DNA of 64,000 nt from assembly GCF_000716715.1 (NCBI RefSeq), contig NZ_JNYJ01000007.1:248001-312000 (forward strand), read 5' to 3'. The DNA is from Dactylosporangium aurantiacum. Its GTDB lineage: Bacteria; Actinomycetota; Actinomycetes; Mycobacteriales; Micromonosporaceae. The notes beneath the pieces were generated by a model. It saw only the letters and a list, made by a program, of their open reading frames with translations. It ran no database searches and was not told the origin of the DNA. Positions 1-8,410 of the stretch are shown here, one piece after another (positions within the stretch are counted from its first letter, which is position 1; each line of letters opens with the position of its first letter). The position numbers and the translations under genes were made by a program.

Positions 1-395
1 GCCTGGAGGCCGTCGACGGTCGCGGAGACCTCGTCGGCCAGGGCGCTGAGCACCTGCCAGGCGAACGACTCACCGCCGGGGAGCCGCTCGGTGGGGGAGC
101 CCAGCGGGACCGACGTCTCGACGGTCAACGCGTCGGTGGTGACCGTGAACCGGCAGGCCAGCTCGACGGTGTCGCCGAGCTGCGGGGTCTCGCTCGCCAC
201 CGCGAGCAGCATCGCGCAGGCCTCGTCGACGGCGATGCGCAGGTCTTCGATCTCGTCGAGGGTGAACTGCAGCCGCGCGGCCAGACCCGCCGTCGCGGTG
301 CGCAGCACCCCCAGGTAGGCGGGCGACGCCGGGACGGCCAGCAGGACGACGTCGTCGCCGTCCGCGCCTGACCTCTTCGAAACGACCTGAGTCAC
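1..395 (-). CDS. RsbW-like anti-sigma regulatory factor (partial, runs off the left edge)
   Basis: The gene begins with GTG at 395, eight bases after an AAGGGG ribosome-binding site, and about 131 N-terminal residues are visible before the window ends. The stretch EIEDLRIAVDEACAMLL is a typical N-box of the GHKL ATPase fold found in RsbW/SpoIIAB-type serine kinases, which bind and inhibit alternative sigma factors. The catalytic glycine-rich boxes would lie outside the window. In actinomycetes such genes often sit next to a SigF/SigB-type sigma gene; any partner would be to the left. The family call is solid, the sigma target is unknown. Confidence 0.75.
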   Translation of the reverse strand, partial: MTQVVSKRSGADGDDVVLLAVPASPAYLGVLRTATAGLAARLQFTLDEIEDLRIAVDEACAMLLAVASETPQLGDTVELACRFTVTTDALTVETSVPLGSPTERLPGGESFAWQVLSALADEVSATVDGLQ

Positions 396-567
396 GCGAT
401 GAACCCCCTTGCCCGCGACTCTACGACGTCGCCGCACACCCCGGCGCGGCGGACACGACCGTGGGCACGGCGGCGGGGCCCCGTCGGCCCGCGGGCACCG
501 TCCGCGGCGGCGCCCCGCGCCCCGGGGATCCCACGGACCCACACCCTGCGCGCCTCACGGACCGGCG

Positions 568-1053
568 TCACGCCGCCGGGCTCCCCGCCAGTGCCCGCAG
601 CGCGTCGCCGGAGAGCCGGTACGGCAGCCAGTCCGACTTGTGCCGGGCGCCCAGCGACTCGTAGAAGCCGCGCGCCGGGTTCCAGTCCAGCACCGCCCAC
701 TCCAGCCGCGGGTACCCCGACTCCACACAGATACGCGCGAGCGCCGCCACGAGTGCCTTCCCGGCCCCGGTGCCGCGGGCCGCCGGTCGCACGTACAGGT
801 CCTCGAGGTACACCCCGTGCACACCCTCCCAGGTGGAGAACGTCCGGAACCACAGGGCCATCCCGACGGTCTCGCCGTCGACGCGGGCGACGTGGCAGAA
901 CACCGACGGCGCCGGGTTGAACAGCGCCGCGCGCAGCTGCTCCGGCGTCAGGTGGCACTCCTCGACGGCCTTCTCGAACTCGGCGAGCTCGTACACCATC
1001 GCGACGATCGCCGGCACGTCCTCGTCGGTGGCCGGGTGGATCTCGACGCTCAT
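568..1053 (-). CDS. GNAT family N-acetyltransferase (diamine acetyltransferase-like)
   Basis: This 161-residue single-domain protein has the GNAT fold. The acetyl-CoA pyrophosphate loop is seen as RPAARGTGAGKAL around residues 91-103, preceded by the beta-4 strand VYLEDLYV and followed by the Asn/Tyr region DWNPARGFYESLGA. The LEDLYV...RGTGAGK pattern and the overall length are like spermidine/spermine-type acetyltransferases, so a polyamine or small amine is a plausible substrate. ATG at 1053 follows a GGAGG site. It lies downstream of sodN on the same strand, but a strong hairpin terminator separates them, so it is probably expressed mainly on its own. Confidence 0.8.
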   Translation of the reverse strand: MSVEIHPATDEDVPAIVAMVYELAEFEKAVEECHLTPEQLRAALFNPAPSVFCHVARVDGETVGMALWFRTFSTWEGVHGVYLEDLYVRPAARGTGAGKALVAALARICVESGYPRLEWAVLDWNPARGFYESLGARHKSDWLPYRLSGDALRALAGSPAA

Positions 1054-1067
1054 CTATGTACCTCCGA

Positions 1068-1108
1068 TAAAGAAACGCCCCCCACCCGCGTCAACGGTGT
1101 GGGGGGCG
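1068..1108 (-). terminator. Intrinsic terminator of sodN
   Basis: On the minus strand a 10-bp perfect stem (CGCCCCCCAC / GTGGGGGGCG) with a 13-base loop is followed directly by TTTCTTTAT. The hairpin plus T-rich tail just after the sodN stop codon is a classic Rho-independent terminator. Confidence 0.8.
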
Positions 1109-1125
1109 AACCTGTCAGCCGCAGG

Positions 1126-1530
1126 TCAGGCCTGCTTGGTCTCCCAGAAGATCTTCGCGATCTCGTCGATCTTCGCCAGCAGCTTCTCGGCGACGGCCGG
1201 GTCGACCGAACCCTTGGCGCCGGAGGCACCCGCGAGCTTCGTCGCCTCGTTGAAGAGGTTGTGCAGCTCCGGGTACTTCTCGAAGTGCGGCGGCTTGAAG
1301 TAGTCGGTCCACAGCACCCACAGGTGGTGCTTGACCAGCTCGGCGCGCTGTTCCTTGATCAGCAGGGCCCGGGTACGGAACTCGGGGTCGCTGCTGGCCT
1401 GGTACTTCTCGCTGATTGCCTTGACGGACTCGGCCTCAATACGGGCCTGCGCCGGGTCGTAGACACCACACGGCAGGTCGCAGTGGGCGCTCACCACGGT
1501 GCGCGGGGTGAATAGCCGCGACAGTCGCAT
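1126..1530 (-). CDS. sodN: Nickel superoxide dismutase precursor
   Basis: This 134-residue protein is nickel superoxide dismutase, which turns superoxide into oxygen and hydrogen peroxide in the cytoplasm. The nickel hook HCDLPCGVYDP is intact at residues 16-26: after cleavage of the first 15 residues, His becomes residue 1 and Cys17 and Cys21 become ligands Cys2 and Cys6. The rest is the expected four-helix body ending in IFWETKQA. Known family biology requires removal of the leader by SodX before nickel binding. The protease gene lies immediately upstream in the opposite direction, with 70 bp between the two starts. Confidence 0.97.
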   Translation of the reverse strand: MRLSRLFTPRTVVSAHCDLPCGVYDPAQARIEAESVKAISEKYQASSDPEFRTRALLIKEQRAELVKHHLWVLWTDYFKPPHFEKYPELHNLFNEATKLAGASGAKGSVDPAVAEKLLAKIDEIAKIFWETKQA

Positions 1531-1600
1531 CGAACCCTCCAGGGTGATTTGCGATGATCCTCAGTTGCTGACCCTACTCCTATCCAAGCCCGGGGATTTC

Positions 1601-1915
1601 ATGCGCCTGCCGTGGTTCACCGCACTCGTGCACGGCCCCTCGATGGCGCCGACGCTGCGCCACGGTGATCGGATCCTCGTGCGCCGCGCCCGTACGGCCC
1701 GCCCCGGCGACGTCGTCGTCGGGTGTTTCCGCAGCCGGCCGGGGCTGCTGGTGGTCAAACGCGTGGCCCGGGCCGAGCCCGGCGGATGGTGGCTGACCGG
1801 CGATAATCCCTTCGGATCGGATGATTCAGCCACGTACGGGACCGCCGACATCATCGGACGTGTGACATTTCGCTGGTGGCCACAACCGGTGCGGTTGCGG
1901 CGCGGTCCGGCGTAA
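1601..1915 (+). CDS. sodX: Nickel-type superoxide dismutase maturation protease
   Basis: This 104-residue S26-family (signal peptidase-like) enzyme lacks a long membrane anchor. The nucleophile region HGPSMAPTL (Ser14) and the general-base lysine in LLVVKRVAR (Lys53) match the Ser/Lys dyad of signal peptidases, and GDNPFGSDDS is the conserved box near residue 75. It is expected to remove the 15-residue leader of SodN so that the nickel hook forms. ATG at 1601 is chosen because the protein aligns from there; an upstream GTG in frame at 1499 would overlap sodN. It is divergent from sodN rather than downstream of it. Confidence 0.93.
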   Translation: MRLPWFTALVHGPSMAPTLRHGDRILVRRARTARPGDVVVGCFRSRPGLLVVKRVARAEPGGWWLTGDNPFGSDDSATYGTADIIGRVTFRWWPQPVRLRRGPA

Positions 1916-2023
1916 GGTGATGCGGATACCGGGTCACCCCCGCTGAATCGCATCTTGAGCGCTTTCACCACCCACGCGCTCCGCGGAAACACCAGCATTG
2001 TCAGACGTGGCAAAGGAGCCCCC

Positions 2024-3208
2024 GTGTCTGCACCCGTGACCAATCACGCCCTTGAAGGGCCAGTCTTCGACCTGCATCAGGGCGGCAAGATGTCCGTCCA
2101 GTCCAGCGTCCCGCTCGCCACCCGTGAGGACCTCGCCCTGGCGTACACGCCGGGCGTCGCCCAGGTCTGTGAGGCCATCGCCGACGACGAGTCGCTGGTC
2201 CACGAGCTGACCTGGGTCGGCCGCGCCGTCGCCGTGGTCACCGACGGGTCCGCCGTGCTCGGACTGGGCAACATCGGCCCGCGCGCCGCGATGCCGGTCA
2301 TGGAGGGCAAGGCTGTCCTCTTCAAGCAGTTCGGCGGGGTGGACGCGGTGCCGATCTGCCTCGACACTCAAGACCCGGACGAGATCGTCGCGATCGTCAC
2401 CGCCCTCGCACCCTCTTTCGGCGGCATCAACCTGGAGGACATCTCCGCCCCGCGCTGCTTCGACATCGAACGCCGGCTCGAGGCGACCCTGCCGATCCCC
2501 GTGTTCCACGACGACCAGCACGGCACCGCGATCGTCGTGCTCGCCGCGCTGCGCAACGCCGCCCGCGTCCTCGGCCGCGACCTGCGCGACCTGCGCATCG
2601 TCGTCAGCGGCGCCGGCGCCGCCGGGGTCGCCGTCACCAAGATGCTCATCAGCGGCGGCGCCGACGCCGGCGAGATCGTGGTCCTGGACTCCCAGGGCTG
2701 CCTGCACACCGGCCGCACCGATCTCAACCCGGAGAAGGCCGCGCTCGCCGCCACCACCAACGCCGGCGGCATCACCGGCGACATCGCCAACGCCCTGCGC
2801 GGCGCCGACGTCCTCATCGGCGTCTCCGGCGGCACGATCGGCGAGACGGCCCTGGCCGGCATGTCACCCGGCGGGGCGATCTTCGCCCTGGCCAACCCGA
2901 CACCCGAGGTGCACCCGGAGATCGCCGCCCGGTACGCCGCGGTGGTCGCCACCGGCCGCAGCGACTTCCCCAACCAGATCAACAACGTGCTGGCGTTCCC
3001 GGGCATCTTCCGCGGCGCCCTCGACGCCGGCGCGACCCGGATCACCGACGGCATGAAGGTCGCCGCCGCGAACGCCATCGCGGAAGTCCTCGCCGAGGGC
3101 GAGCTGTCCACCGGCGCGATCGTGCCCAGCGCCCTCGACCCGCGGGTGGCACCGGCGGTCGCCGCCGCGGTCGCCGCCGCGGCCCGCCGCGACGGTGTGC
3201 TGAGATAG
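2024..3208 (+). CDS. NAD(P)-dependent malic enzyme
   Basis: This 394-residue protein matches the short bacterial malic enzymes, which oxidatively decarboxylate malate to pyruvate. Catalytic landmarks are LAYTPGVA (Tyr near residue 41), EGKAVLFKQFGG (catalytic Lys region), NLEDISAPRCF and HDDQHGTA for metal and malate binding, and the dinucleotide loop VVSGAGAAGVAV. I chose GTG at 2024, which follows AAAGGAG, over an in-frame GTG/TTG further upstream. The next gene starts five bases after its stop, so the two are probably co-transcribed. Cofactor preference cannot be read from the sequence. Confidence 0.93.
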   Translation: MSAPVTNHALEGPVFDLHQGGKMSVQSSVPLATREDLALAYTPGVAQVCEAIADDESLVHELTWVGRAVAVVTDGSAVLGLGNIGPRAAMPVMEGKAVLFKQFGGVDAVPICLDTQDPDEIVAIVTALAPSFGGINLEDISAPRCFDIERRLEATLPIPVFHDDQHGTAIVVLAALRNAARVLGRDLRDLRIVVSGAGAAGVAVTKMLISGGADAGEIVVLDSQGCLHTGRTDLNPEKAALAATTNAGGITGDIANALRGADVLIGVSGGTIGETALAGMSPGGAIFALANPTPEVHPEIAARYAAVVATGRSDFPNQINNVLAFPGIFRGALDAGATRITDGMKVAAANAIAEVLAEGELSTGAIVPSALDPRVAPAVAAAVAAAARRDGVLR

Positions 3209-3213
3209 CCGTC

Positions 3214-4158
3214 ATGCGTGCCGCTTTCGCGTCCAGCTTCAACGATGCCGACCCGCTCGCCGGCCTCACGGTCGGCGACGCGCCGGAGCCGACGCCACTG
3301 GACGGCTGGGCCGTGGTGGACGTGCGCGCCAGCGCACTCAACCACCACGACCTGTGGTCGTTGCGGGGCGTCGGCCTCCGCGAGGACCAGCTGCCGATGA
3401 TCCTCGGCTGCGACGCCGCCGGCATCGGCCCCGACGGTGCCGAGGTCGTCGTGTACCCCGTCGTCTTCACCGACAAGGGCGACTTCTCCATCCTGTCCGA
3501 GCACTACCAGGGCACGGTCGCCGAACGCGTCACCGTGCCCGCGTACAACCTCGTGCCGAAACCCGCCGAGCTCTCCTTCGCCGAGGCGGCCTGCCTGCCG
3601 ACGGCGTGGCTGACCGCGTACCGGATGCTGACCACCAAAGGCCGGCTGGAGGCCGACGGGTCGGCGCTGGTGCAAGGTGCCGGCGGCGGGGTCGCCACGG
3701 CCGCTGTGCTGCTCGCCAGGGCCCTCGGCGCGCGGGTCTACGCCACGAGCCGCGACGCCGCCAAACGCGAGCGGATCGAGGCCCTGGGCGCCACCGCGCT
3801 CGACTCCGGGGCCCGCCTGCCGGAACGCGTCGACGTGGTCGTCGAAACCGTCGGCGAGGCCACCTTCGAACACTCCATGAAGTGCGCGAAACCGGGCGGC
3901 CGCATCGTCGTGTCCGGCGCCACCAGCGGCCACCTGCCGAAGGTCAACCTGCGCCGCCTGTTCGCGCTGCAGCTGGAGATCCTCGGCACCAGCATGGGCA
4001 CCCCCGACGAGCTCGCCGACCTGATGGCGCTGCTGGCGAGGACCGGCGTACGTCCCGTCATCGACTCGGTCGTCCCGTTCTCCGACGCTCGTGCCGCCTT
4101 CGAGAAGCTGCACTCCGGCGACGTCTTCGGCAAGGTGGTGCTGGACCACACCGCTTAG
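3214..4158 (+). CDS. Zinc-independent MDR-family oxidoreductase (quinone oxidoreductase-like)
   Basis: This 314-residue protein has the two-domain medium-chain dehydrogenase/reductase fold: an N-terminal GroES-like part with LNHHDLWSLRG and PMILGCDAAG, and a Rossmann part with VQGAGGGVATAAVLLAR near residue 155. The cysteine ligands of structural zinc are not present, so it fits the quinone-oxidoreductase/crotonyl-reductase branch and likely uses NADPH. It follows the malic enzyme by five bases; both enzymes handle NAD(P)H, but a shared pathway is only a guess. Confidence 0.85.
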   Translation: MRAAFASSFNDADPLAGLTVGDAPEPTPLDGWAVVDVRASALNHHDLWSLRGVGLREDQLPMILGCDAAGIGPDGAEVVVYPVVFTDKGDFSILSEHYQGTVAERVTVPAYNLVPKPAELSFAEAACLPTAWLTAYRMLTTKGRLEADGSALVQGAGGGVATAAVLLARALGARVYATSRDAAKRERIEALGATALDSGARLPERVDVVVETVGEATFEHSMKCAKPGGRIVVSGATSGHLPKVNLRRLFALQLEILGTSMGTPDELADLMALLARTGVRPVIDSVVPFSDARAAFEKLHSGDVFGKVVLDHTA

Positions 4159-5044
4159 CAGCCCGTATGACGGACGGTGAGGTGTTCGAACATCAATTTC
4201 CTATGCCTTGCTAGCGTTAGGTGAAGCTGCCCGACGCCTCCTGGACGACCTGGCTTTCCGCCGGTGTCGCACAGGCGGCGTCGGGCATTACGGTTCTCGG
4301 GGTACGGCGCCGGCATCGGGCTTGGTGCGCCGGCGCGATCGTCGGTGAGCGCCGCGCGCGGTGGCCGGCTGGGAAGGATGCGGCGACGGGCGTTGGTCGG
4401 CGGCGTCGGTCGGCGGCGTTGGTCGGCGGCGATCTTCGAGGCGCGCTTTGGCTGGCTGCCGAGGGTGGCTGAACGGTGGCTGAACGGCGGCGGTGTCGGT
4501 CGGAGGCGGTCACTCATGGCGCCCGGTGGTGACCGCAGGGCCGGTGGGCGCCACGAGGCCGGTGGTTGTCCCAGGGCCGGTGGTTGTCTCCAGGGCCGGT
4601 GGATGTCCCAGGGCCGGCGGACGGGTCGCATGGGATTCGAAGTGGTCGAGTGCCGAGGCGCGGTGCCTGGCGGAGGCAGCCCGGAACAGGCGCGATGATC
4701 GGTGCAGACCACGGGGGCTCGCGCGGATCTGAAGCTGGCTGGCACGGATTCGAGGCGGTCGCGGGCGGGATTCGCGGCGGTCGGAGGACAGGGCTCGGTG
4801 GTCCGCCGCTGCAGCCCGGCGCGCTCCCTGGGCATTGGAGGAGGTCGCTGCCGGTGTTGTCGGCGGTCCTCGCCGGGAGCGAGCCATGGTGACCAATGGC
4901 GCTGATCGGTAGCCGTGATCGGTAGCCGTGATCGGTAGCCGTGATCGGTAGCCGTGATCGGTAGCCGTGATCGGTAGCCGTGATCGGTAGCCGTGATCGG
5001 TAGCGTAGGGCTATCGCCGGGAAGGGCGGCTGCAGGGCGCCGGG
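4159..5044. other. Gene-free region rich in degenerate GC repeats
   Basis: No credible gene lies in these 886 bases. Long frames are open here only because of high GC content, and none shows a protein family, signal peptide or ribosome-binding site. The DNA is built from short imperfect repeats: GGTCGGCGGCG units near 4395-4435, CAGGGCCGGTGG units near 4535-4620, and an exact 13-bp tandem repeat near 4908. The composition resembles the repeat block at 62.4-62.9 kb. Confidence 0.6.
4908..4998. repeat. 13-bp tandem repeat, seven perfect copies
   Basis: The unit GGTAGCCGTGATC occurs seven times without any mismatch and is followed by a partial copy (GGTAGC). The copies include the overlapping motif GATCGGTAGCC. 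Perfect identity suggests recent expansion by slippage, and copy number may differ between strains. It lies 47 bp from the 3' end of the lipoprotein hydrolase gene. A 13-bp unit cannot keep a reading frame. Confidence 0.95.
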
Positions 5045-5968
5045 TCAGAGGCGGTCGTCGAAGGATGGGCCGCGGGGCAGTTGGCGGCGGGCGGAGGGGT
5101 CGCCGTACAGCTCGAGGCGCAGGAAGGCGATGGTCAGCGAACGGACCTCGGTGAAGGACGCGGCGCTGGGGCGCAGGTACGGGTCGTTGTGGTTGCCGCC
5201 GGCGACGGTCAGCATCGCCTTGGACCAGGGCACGACGTCGTAGGTGGCCTTGCCGGAGGCGTAGGAGACCAGGGGGTCGGCGTCGCCGTGGACGAACAGC
5301 AGCGAGGCGGGGGTGCCGGTGAAGGCGGTACCGACGCCGAGGCCGCTGCCGGCCAGGATGATGCCGGCGTGCAGGCGGGCGTCGCGGCCGGCGGTGAACA
5401 GGCCGACGGTGGTGATGGCGCCCGCGGAGTGGCCGGCGGCGGCCAGACGGCCGCTGTCGATGTGGGCGCCGAGCGGGCCGGCGAGGACCTGGCTGAGCAC
5501 GTAGCTGGCGTCGGCCGGCTGGTTGAGCACGTCGTAGACGTCGAGGCGGGGCGCGTTGCGGGACGTGTTCGGGTACGCGGGGGCGATCACCGCGAACCCG
5601 GCCGCCGCCCACGCCGTGAGCAGCGGCGCGAACGCCTCGGGGGTGCCGTTGAGGCCGTGGCTGAACACGACCGCCGGGACCTTCGTGGTGGTGGACGGCA
5701 GCCAGACGACGGTGCGCAGGACGCGGCCCTCGCGGCGGTACGTGACCTCCTGCCGCGACACGTCCAGGGCGGCCTTCGGCACGGAGAGCGGCGGCAGCGG
5801 CGTGACCTGGGCGAGTCTCGGGGCGACGGTGCCCGCGACGGACGGCGACGGGGTGACCCAGCGGGCGGGCTCCGGCTGGCCGGTGCAGCCGGTGACGCCG
5901 GCCAGCACGGCGGTCGCCGTGGCGGTGACCGCGGCGGCCCGGGCCATCAGGAGGGCGAGACGGCGCAT
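5045..5968 (-). CDS. Secreted alpha/beta-hydrolase lipoprotein
   Basis: This 307-residue protein starts with a signal peptide and a lipobox-like VTGC ending at Cys28, so it is probably a lipid-anchored extracellular esterase or lipase. The alpha/beta hydrolase core is complete: oxyanion region FSHGLNG, nucleophile elbow GHSAG, acid region LLFVHGDADPLV and the late histidine in GGNHND. The pattern resembles PET-hydrolase/PAF-acetylhydrolase-like enzymes. A clear paralogue lies at 8488-9525, sharing for example HGDxDPxVxY and PWxKAxLT. The substrate is unknown. Confidence 0.82.
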   Translation of the reverse strand: MRRLALLMARAAAVTATATAVLAGVTGCTGQPEPARWVTPSPSVAGTVAPRLAQVTPLPPLSVPKAALDVSRQEVTYRREGRVLRTVVWLPSTTTKVPAVVFSHGLNGTPEAFAPLLTAWAAAGFAVIAPAYPNTSRNAPRLDVYDVLNQPADASYVLSQVLAGPLGAHIDSGRLAAAGHSAGAITTVGLFTAGRDARLHAGIILAGSGLGVGTAFTGTPASLLFVHGDADPLVSYASGKATYDVVPWSKAMLTVAGGNHNDPYLRPSAASFTEVRSLTIAFLRLELYGDPSARRQLPRGPSFDDRL

Positions 5969-6041
5969 GGCTCCAACCGTACGAGGGGCGTGCCGCGATC
6001 AAGGCTGGCCCGCGGGGCGATTTCCGGCTAGGTTGCGGCCC

Positions 6042-6656
6042 ATGTCCGTCGTCATGCGGGTGCTCACCGCCGTGAGTGCCCTGGCCGGGATCGTGCTGCT
6101 GCTCGACTACACCCACGGTGACGGCGGCGTGTTCGTCTACTTCACCGTGCAGAGCAGTGTGATCATCGCGGTGGTGTCGGCCGTGGCGGCGTGGCGGCCG
6201 GTGCCCGGGTGGGTGCGTGGGGCGGCGACGCTGTACAGCTGCATCACCGGCACGGTCTACCACACGTTGCTGGCGAACCCGGCGAGCCCGTTCCACGTGG
6301 CCGACTCGGGAGCGCACGCGCCGCACAACATCCTGCTGCACACGGTGACGCCGATCCTGGCCGCGGTCACCTGGCTGCTGATCGACCGGGAGCCGGTGCG
6401 GTGGTGGTACGCGGCCGTGTGGCTGGGCTACCCGCTGGCGTACCTGGCGTTCGCGTTGATCCGTGGGGCGATCGTGCACCGGTACCCGTACCCGTTCGTC
6501 GACGCGGGGGAGCTCGGCTACGGCGGGGTGGCGATCGCCGCGCTCGGCTTCACCGTGGCGTTCTTCCTGCTGGGGCTGCTGCTGATCGGCCTGGGGGCCG
6601 GGGTCAGGGCGGCACTGCGGCAGCGCACCCGCGTCGGGGACGCCGCGGAGGTGTGA
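6042..6656 (+). CDS. Pr6Pr-type integral membrane protein
   Basis: This 204-residue protein is almost entirely hydrophobic, with about six predicted transmembrane segments. It carries HxxxHTVTPILA (residues near 90-105) and YPLAYLAFALIRG followed by YPYPFVD, a pattern I recognise from the Pr6Pr membrane family (FAR-17a/AIG1-like). No enzymatic role is established for these. ATG at 6042 is divergent from the hydrolase gene at 5968. The last 11 codons and the stop are copied twice more downstream as an imperfect tandem repeat. Confidence 0.7.
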   Translation: MSVVMRVLTAVSALAGIVLLLDYTHGDGGVFVYFTVQSSVIIAVVSAVAAWRPVPGWVRGAATLYSCITGTVYHTLLANPASPFHVADSGAHAPHNILLHTVTPILAAVTWLLIDREPVRWWYAAVWLGYPLAYLAFALIRGAIVHRYPYPFVDAGELGYGGVAIAALGFTVAFFLLGLLLIGLGAGVRAALRQRTRVGDAAEV

Positions 6657-6775
6657 GCCGGTCACGGCGTCGAGCGGCGCACCCGCGTCCAGGGCGTCGC
6701 GGAGGTATGAGGCGGTCAGAGGGCCCGAGCGGTGCCCCCGCGTCGAGGGCGTCGCGCAGGTGTGAGTGGGTCAGG
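6624..6775. repeat. About 54-bp imperfect tandem repeat spanning the Pr6Pr stop codon
   Basis: Three degenerate copies begin at 6624, 6678 and 6733. Each has CGCACCCGCGTC or a near variant, then GGGCGTCGCGGAGGT, a TGA and GGTCA. The first copy is the 3' end of the Pr6Pr gene; the third touches the stop codon of the convergent FAD oxidase at 6771. This looks like local duplication of a gene end filling the space between two convergent genes. Confidence 0.8.
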
Positions 6776-8339
6776 GGTCGAGCAGCGCACCGGGGTTCAG
6801 GATGCCGCGCGGGTCGAGGGTGCGTTTCGCGGCCCGCAGCACCTCGGTGACGAGCGGGTCCCGCTGCCGCGCGAGCCACGGCAGGTGGTCGCGCCCGACC
6901 GCGTGGTGGTGGGTGATCGTGCCGCCGTTGGCGGTGATGGCCTCGCTCACCGCGGCCTTGATCTCGTCCCAGATCGTCACCTCGGCGCCGCGGCGGGCGG
7001 GGGTGATGACGGTGAAGTAGGGGGCGGGTCCGTCCGGGTAGGCGTGGGTGAGCCGGCAGGTGACCACGGCGACCCGGGCCGGGGCCGCGGCCTGCGCGGC
7101 GGCGGTCACGGCCGCGTGCAGCGCCTCGAAGCGGCTCCACGGGCATGCCGTCTCCACGGTCTCCACGACGAGGCCGAGCCTGATGAGGGCGTCCCTCGTG
7201 TACGGCGCCCGCAGGAACGACGATCGCCAGCTGTCGACCTCCGCGGCAGCCACGGAAGGCCCGCCGGCGGACGGCGCGGAGGGGACGCCACCATGGTCGG
7301 CGCAGATGGTGAGCGCGTCGGCGAGCAGCCCGGTCGTCGCGCCCTCGAAGCCCAGCAGCAGCCGCGCCCGCCCGTCGGTCGCGCCGGCGTTCAGCATCGC
7401 CTCCACCGGGTCGAGCAGCCGGCAGTTGCTGGGCCGCAGCCCCGCCTGCAGGATCGTGCGGACCGCGGCGACCGCCTGGTCGTACCCGGGGAACGCCACC
7501 GACGTCGAGGCCTTCCGCGCCGGCCGGTCGGTGACCCGCAGCCACGCCTCGACGATGACGCCGAGGGTGCCCTCCGAGCCGAGGAACAGCCGGTCGGTGG
7601 ACGGCCCGGCGCCGCTGCCCGGCACCCGCAGCGACTCGACCGGCCCCTGCGGTGTGATCACCCGCAGCGCCTCGACGAAGTCGTCGACGCGGGTCGGGCC
7701 GGTCGCGTAGTGCCCGGCCGAGCGGGTCGCGAGCCAGCCGCCGACGGTGGAGAACTCGAAGCTCTGCGGGTAGTGCCGCAGCGTCAGCCCGTGCGGCGCG
7801 AGGGCCTGTTCGAGGGCGGGGCCGAACACGCCGGCCTGGACCCGCACGGCGCGGTCGACCGGGTCGATCTCGCCGACGCGGTTGAGCCGGCTGAGGTCGA
7901 GGGAGATCCACGGGGTGTCGCCGCGGTACTCGACGCCGCCGACGACGGAGGTGCCGCCGCCGTACGGGACGACCGCCGCGCCGGCCGCCTCGGCCCAGTC
8001 GAGGGCGGCGACGACGTCGTGCCCGGTGCGCGGGTGGCAGACCAGGTCGGGCGGGTTGTCGAGGCGGCCGTGCAGGGCCCGCGCGACGTCGCGGAACGCC
8101 TTGCCGTACGTGTGGGCGGCCCGCGTGACCGGGTCGGCGGCGAACGCCTCCCGCAGGATCGACGGCGGGATCAGGCGGGGCGCGGGGAGGACCGGGTCGT
8201 CGGGGACGGGCAGCAGGGAGCCGTCGATCGGCAGCCACGGGCGCAGCGACGTCTCGGCGAGGCGGCGGCACGCGTCGTCGTCGAGCGCGCTGTCCGCCCA
8301 TCCCCAACCCCACCAGGACCGTTCACGCCAGGCGGCCAT
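6771..8339 (-). CDS. FAD-binding oxidase, alkyldihydroxyacetonephosphate synthase-like
   Basis: The protein (about 522 residues from this start) has an FAD-linked oxidase domain of the vanillyl-alcohol-oxidase type: VVPYGGGTSVVGG (FAD pyrophosphate loop), HYPQSFEFSTVGGWLATRSAGHYATG and FLGSEGTLGVI. It ends with the C-terminal cap HHHAVGRDHLPWL...LDPRGILNPG. The motif set matches bacterial homologues of alkyl-DHAP synthase and D-2-hydroxyacid dehydrogenases. I prefer the ATG at 8339 (MAAWRERSWWGWGW) because family members start near this Trp-rich stretch. An in-frame GTG at 8375 would eat into the divergent promoter region. Confidence 0.85.
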   Translation of the reverse strand: MAAWRERSWWGWGWADSALDDDACRRLAETSLRPWLPIDGSLLPVPDDPVLPAPRLIPPSILREAFAADPVTRAAHTYGKAFRDVARALHGRLDNPPDLVCHPRTGHDVVAALDWAEAAGAAVVPYGGGTSVVGGVEYRGDTPWISLDLSRLNRVGEIDPVDRAVRVQAGVFGPALEQALAPHGLTLRHYPQSFEFSTVGGWLATRSAGHYATGPTRVDDFVEALRVITPQGPVESLRVPGSGAGPSTDRLFLGSEGTLGVIVEAWLRVTDRPARKASTSVAFPGYDQAVAAVRTILQAGLRPSNCRLLDPVEAMLNAGATDGRARLLLGFEGATTGLLADALTICADHGGVPSAPSAGGPSVAAAEVDSWRSSFLRAPYTRDALIRLGLVVETVETACPWSRFEALHAAVTAAAQAAAPARVAVVTCRLTHAYPDGPAPYFTVITPARRGAEVTIWDEIKAAVSEAITANGGTITHHHAVGRDHLPWLARQRDPLVTEVLRAAKRTLDPRGILNPGALLDP

Positions 8340-8410
8340 TGACGGAGGGTGCCACAATCCGACACGTTCGGCCACTGTCCGCAGGTCGGGTCATCGGTAT
8401 TGTGTCGGCC

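Noticed and set aside
4908..4998. CRISPR array
   Set aside because: The 13-bp units are directly adjacent with no spacers, and no cas gene is present.
4155..6665. 836-codon open frame on the minus strand across the repeat region and the hydrolase gene
   Set aside because: It is antisense or out of frame to two real genes, has no domain, and is open only because stop codons are rare at this GC content.
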